Shown here: in pieces, positions 40,529 to 40,995 of the stretch | Position numbering within the stretch: position 1 is the first letter of the stretch | Layout: every line of letters starts with the position of its first letter | From: Ardenticatenales bacterium | GTDB taxonomy: Bacteria; Chloroflexota; Anaerolineae; Promineifilales; Promineifilaceae | Direction of reading: 5' to 3' | NCBI GenBank assembly: GCA_020634575.1 | Contig: JACKBM010000060.1 | Span: forward strand, 1-40,995 | Length of the DNA stretch: 40,995 bases | Position numbers and translations under genes: made by a program | The notes under the pieces: generated by a model | The model's input: the letters and a program-made list of their open reading frames with translations, nothing else | Databases searched by the model: none | What the model was told of the DNA's origin: nothing

Positions 40529-40995
40529 TACGGCAAGAGCGCCCCACTTTTTACTTTTTAGGCGTCACTACCGGCAGCTCGGCCGGTCAAAAGGTGTTCC
40601 CCCGTTGGGCTGAGCATCTCGGGCTGAACGGCGCCCAACTGGTTGGCGTCGATCTGCCGCTGCAAGCGGATCGGGCGGCGTATCGCGCCTTTGTGCAACA
40701 GATCAAGGCTGATCCCCTGTCGCTGGGTGCCCTGATCACCAGCCACAAAATCGACCTGATGCGGGCGGCCGCCGACCTGTTTGATCTCTTCACCCCGGCC
40801 GCCACTTTGTGTGATGAGATTTCCTGCATCTACAAGCGGGGGGGGCAGCTGATTGCCGATGTGGTGGAAATTGATTCGTTCCAGGTAGCGCTGACCAGCT
40901 GGTTGGGGGCGGGTTATTTTGCCCGGCGTCGGACAGAGCTGCTCTGCCTGGGGGCAGGGGGAGCGGCGACGGCGCTGCTGGCCTACCTGGGTACG
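40525..40995 (+). CDS. Shikimate dehydrogenase-like protein, cut by window end
   Basis: The reading frame opens at the ATG overlapping the stop of the MutS-like gene (ATGA) and continues without a stop for 157 codons to the window edge. The translation begins MIRQERPTFYFLGVTTGSSA. It then has LVGVDLPLQADRAAYRAFVQ, DPLSLGALITSHKIDLM, EISCIYKRGG and a nucleotide-binding start LLCLGAGGAATALLAYLG. This matches the substrate-binding domain and first Rossmann strand of shikimate/quinate dehydrogenase-like proteins (NxxxPxK replaced by TSHK, keeping the lysine). The coupling to the MutS-like gene means they are co-translated. Whether it makes shikimate is uncertain: FLGVTTG replaces the usual GxPxxHS motif. 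Confidence 0.85.
   Translation, partial: MIRQERPTFYFLGVTTGSSAGQKVFPRWAEHLGLNGAQLVGVDLPLQADRAAYRAFVQQIKADPLSLGALITSHKIDLMRAAADLFDLFTPAATLCDEISCIYKRGGQLIADVVEIDSFQVALTSWLGAGYFARRRTELLCLGAGGAATALLAYLGT

Noticed and set aside
1..40995. tRNA, rRNA, riboswitches, prophage or transposase genes
   Set aside because: I looked through the intergenic regions on both strands and found no cloverleaf, T-box, known riboswitch core, integrase or transposase signature.

Overview
The window is about 41 kb of GC-rich (about 60% by eye) bacterial chromosome with 30 intact or near-intact protein genes, two frameshifted genes and one gene cut by the right edge. No rRNA, tRNA, phage, transposase or CRISPR array is visible. 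The gene content suggests Chloroflexota, probably an Anaerolineae or Caldilineae-like lineage: a giant XRE-kinase-STAND-WD40 protein, APH-STAND-TPR regulators, SdrD-B-like and repeat-containing secreted proteins, DUF2277, amphi-Trp and DUF4342 proteins. The octamer CCGGCCGG is strikingly frequent. The lineage is inference from content, not from a marker phylogeny.

Layout. 1-3.4 kb: a minus-strand run of TetR regulator, CPBP membrane protease (frameshifted), metallo-beta-lactamase hydrolase and ornithine cyclodeaminase-like enzyme. The same palindromic operator sits at the tetR promoter and before the protease gene. 3.4-6.1 kb: creatininase-family amidohydrolase, then an inositol-monophosphatase/alpha-beta hydrolase pair. 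6.3-11.3 kb: two translationally coupled plus-strand genes, an ATPase with a C-terminal OmpR-type winged helix and a 1184-residue APH-like kinase-STAND-TPR protein, which is the best candidate here for an undescribed signalling or conflict system. 11.3-14.5 kb: two unknown proteins, a three-repeat secreted protein and a second metallo-beta-lactamase hydrolase. 14.6-16.6 kb: dnaA and a 613-bp AT-richer region that may hold the replication origin.

16.6-27.2 kb: housekeeping and accessory genes (DUF4342-HhH fusion, DUF2277, frameshifted 2-hydroxyacid dehydrogenase, nuclease lipoprotein, PhyH dioxygenase, alpha/beta hydrolase plus UbiD decarboxylase, amphi-Trp, PspC, FAD oxidoreductase, secreted proteins, 3-methyladenine glycosylase). 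27.4-33.1 kb: one 1895-residue receptor-like protein with DNA-binding, kinase, STAND, transmembrane and 14 WD40 repeats. 33.5-35.7 kb: a TPP enzyme and a 370-bp non-coding repeat element. 35.8-41 kb: 4-alpha-glucanotransferase, an overlooked selenoprotein, a pentapeptide-repeat protein, a MutS-related ATPase and a shikimate dehydrogenase-like gene cut by the window edge.

The most solid new observation is the selenoprotein at 37318-38016. It is a deiodinase/redoxin-like protein whose reading frame is interrupted by one in-frame TGA exactly at the redox-active position (U-P-Y-C), with a perfect 7-bp hairpin at the spacing expected of a bacterial SECIS element. Other structure worth attention: a class of probably leaderless promoters, a palindromic 3'-end repeat with a compensatory base change, and five single-base indels confined to two genes.
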